Below are positions 62,197-64,000 of a DNA stretch of 64,000 nt, piece by piece. The notes below the pieces were generated by a model. The model was not told the DNA's origin, did not search any database, and saw only the letters and a program-made list of their open reading frames with translations. The position numbers and the translations under genes are program-made. The stretch is taken from contig OU015490.1 in the NCBI GenBank assembly GCA_907164885.2, positions 204,233,661-204,297,660 of the forward strand, in the 5' to 3' direction. This stretch comes from Dolomedes plantarius. Taxonomy: Eukaryota > Arthropoda > Arachnida > Araneae > Dolomedidae. Every line of letters starts with the position of its first letter. Within the stretch, counting starts at the first letter, position 1.

Positions 62197-62317
62197 TATC
62201 TGTTTTAATATGTATAAATACAGATTTGCATACGGCCTGAGTGAGTGCCGATGCAAATATACCCAAAGTTGAATGTCATGACGCTTTTGTATATGTGTCG
62301 AATGAAATTATATTATA

Positions 62318-62942
62318 ATCTATATATATAAAACAGTTCCGTGACTGACTGACTGACTGACTGACTCACTGACATACAACGCACAGACCAAACCGCTGGA
62401 CCTAAAGAGCTGAAATTTTGCATGGCGATTCTTCTTATAGTGTAGGGGTGTACTAAGAAAGATTTTTGAAAAATTCTTACGAGAAAGATCCTAATATCAC
62501 GAGAAAGATCCTAAAAATTCCTTTCAAATGAGATCTTTTTTCGAATCTTTATCTCCATTTTCTGATTTTTGGTGAATTTTTAAAGATTAATTTTTAGAAT
62601 TTAATTTATTAAATGCTGATCACGTGATTTCTTTTTCTGGTACTTTAAATAAATTTATCATCACGTGCATAACAACTAAATAGACAAAAAAATGTTTTTT
62701 TTCTTGCTATTGCGGCAGACGATTGGACATTATCCAAAAAATATTAAAATACAATAAAAGATATGTTCCTCAAACTGTACTATATTAACTGAACTATATT
62801 CTTTAGTATGTCCTATTGCATTTAATTTGAATATTTTCTTCTACATTATTTTGTCTATAAAAATATCCCTTACAATTTTTTATAAATATATATATATATA
62901 TATTTTTTTACATCAATTGTATACATTGATCGTCGTATTTAT

Positions 62943-63000
<58 letters not shown>
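62318..63000 (+). repeat. Repeat family 1, copy C, truncated
   Basis: It begins ATCTATATATATAAAACAGTTC, has a (GACT)n run at about 62341-62368, then matches copy A through GACCAAACCGCTGGA and TGCATGGCGATTCTTC. Its end has expanded into (AT)n, where a Tc1 inserted. Confidence 0.8.
62943..63000. repeat. (AT)n microsatellite at a Tc1 target
   Basis: About 58 bp of alternating AT abutting the Tc1 terminus at 63001. Confidence 0.95.
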
Positions 63001-63001
<1 letters not shown>

Positions 63002-64000
63002 TGCTGGCCACCCAAATTGCAACACCAAGAAAGAGAAGAGATATCACAACAAAATTTATTTTGTAGATAACATGTTGACCAAGTATTAAATGATTAAATT
63101 TATAGACTTCTGTGAAGTGTGGTTCCTGCCAAAATCAGTAGCCAGAGTAGCCGCCATTGTTGGAGATCACCGCTGCCACAAGCCTCGGCATTGATTCAAA
63201 GAGACTTTGGATTAGTTCTTGGGGTACAGCAGACCAAGCAGCTTCCACGCGTTGCCAAAGTTGATCTGCTGTGGCAGCTGGGGATGGAATCTGGGTCAAT
63301 CGTAGAGCAACCATGTACCACATGTTTTCTATCGGCGAAAGATCCGGAGAGCGAGGCGGCCAGGGAAACAATTCAATCTGGCGATTGACGAAGAACCGTT
63401 GGACAATGCGTGCCACGTGTGGTCGCGCATTATCCTGTTGAAATATGGCTGTGGGCAAGCCCTGAAGGTAAGGAAGGACAACTGGCTCCAACACCTCGGA
63501 GATGTAGCGCTGGCTGTTTAAAGTACCGGCAATGCGTACTAGAGGTGTGCGAGAGTGATATCCAATACCGCCCCATACCATAATACCTGGTGCATAACGC
63601 AGCTGTTCAGCATCCTCTCTTCACGGTGTCTCCAGACTCGAATGCGACCATCGTGGTGTTTCAGACAGAAGCGTGACTCGTCAGTAAAGACAATTTCATT
63701 CCATTCTGCCGTCCACATCCTTCTGTCATCGCACCATTGGCGGCAGGAGACGTCTGTGGTTCTGCGTCAAGGGTAGACAAAGCAATGGACGTCTTGCGGA
63801 CAGACCACTCTGCTGTAAACGACGTCGAATGGTACGCAAAGACACTGGATGATGCGTTACAGACTGCATGTGCTGTGCTATGGTTCGTGATGTGACTGAG
63901 CGGTCTGTCACTGCCATGCGCACAATTTGCCTGTCATCACGTGAAGTGGTGCGCTGAGGTGGATGCGATCGAACACGCCGGTCCGTCGTACCCTCCACAT
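63001..64000 (-). mobile_element. Tc1-family transposon, copy 4, runs off the window
   Basis: The terminus CTGCTGGCCACCCAAATTGC directly follows TA. The transposase lies inside on the - strand, its 5' end beyond the window. A third Tc1 family, distinct from copies 1-3. Confidence 0.85.
63135..64000 (-). pseudogene. Tc1 transposase (DD34E), copy 4, partial with frameshifts
   Basis: From the right edge: an HTH region with DDRQIVRMAVTDRSVTSRTI and SLRTIRRRLQQSGL, a frameshift near 63735 (then RQWCDDRRMWTAEWN in another frame), FTDESRFCL with the first Asp, a second frameshift near 63595, then MVWGGIGYHSR, FQQDNARPH and RSPDLSPIE with 34-residue spacing. It ends NNGGYSGY before the stop at 63135. 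Two frameshifts make it inactive. The amino terminus may extend beyond the window. Confidence 0.9.

Noticed and set aside
62827..63066. 79-codon + strand open frame
   Set aside because: It reads Ile-Tyr repeats out of the (AT)n array and a Tc1 terminus.

Overview
The window looks like nuclear DNA of an arthropod, most likely a spider. This is an inference from the AT-rich composition, one conserved gene with very long introns, and the dense mix of Tc1, hAT and Tigger transposons, SINE-like copies and microsatellites. There is no sign of prokaryotic or organellar genes. I cannot name the species.

The only convincing cellular gene is a choline kinase (choline/ethanolamine kinase family) on the + strand. 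Eight coding exons run from 9106 to 46087. They splice with consistent phases into a 335-residue carboxy-terminal part that carries the GGMSN loop, the HNDxxxxN motif and the IDFEY motif. The amino-terminal exon or exons (roughly 60-90 residues by comparison with the family) are not recognisable and probably lie upstream of the window. A likely polyadenylation signal is at 47506.

Layout. 1-9105: upstream non-coding DNA with TIR elements, one hAT element with a perfect 8-bp target duplication, and GC-richer patches. 9329-15306 (first visible intron): a solo LTR split by a nearly intact Tigger transposon, SINE-like copies and a small hAT element. 15441-30461 (15 kb intron): degenerate tandem repeats, an RTE-like repeat, a hAT deletion derivative, a 380-bp MITE and a dead Tc1 copy. 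30576-45994: the remaining introns, each with hAT, Tigger or MITE remnants; one repeat family is present in opposite orientations on either side of two exons. 46088-51781: 3' UTR and AT-rich flank. 51782-58539: nested insertions (a TA-flanked element hosting a second copy of the same Tc1; a hAT hosting a hAT; an RNase H retrotransposon fragment split by a third, long-TIR Tc1). 58540-64000: unassigned DNA, a deleted Tigger, and the start of a fourth Tc1 that runs off the end.

No previously undescribed multi-gene system is evident. The most interesting leads are architectural: inverted repeats flanking choline kinase exons (possible circular RNA), an in-frame tandem splice acceptor, a stop codon shared by two Tc1 copies, and an unclassified TA-flanked element family.
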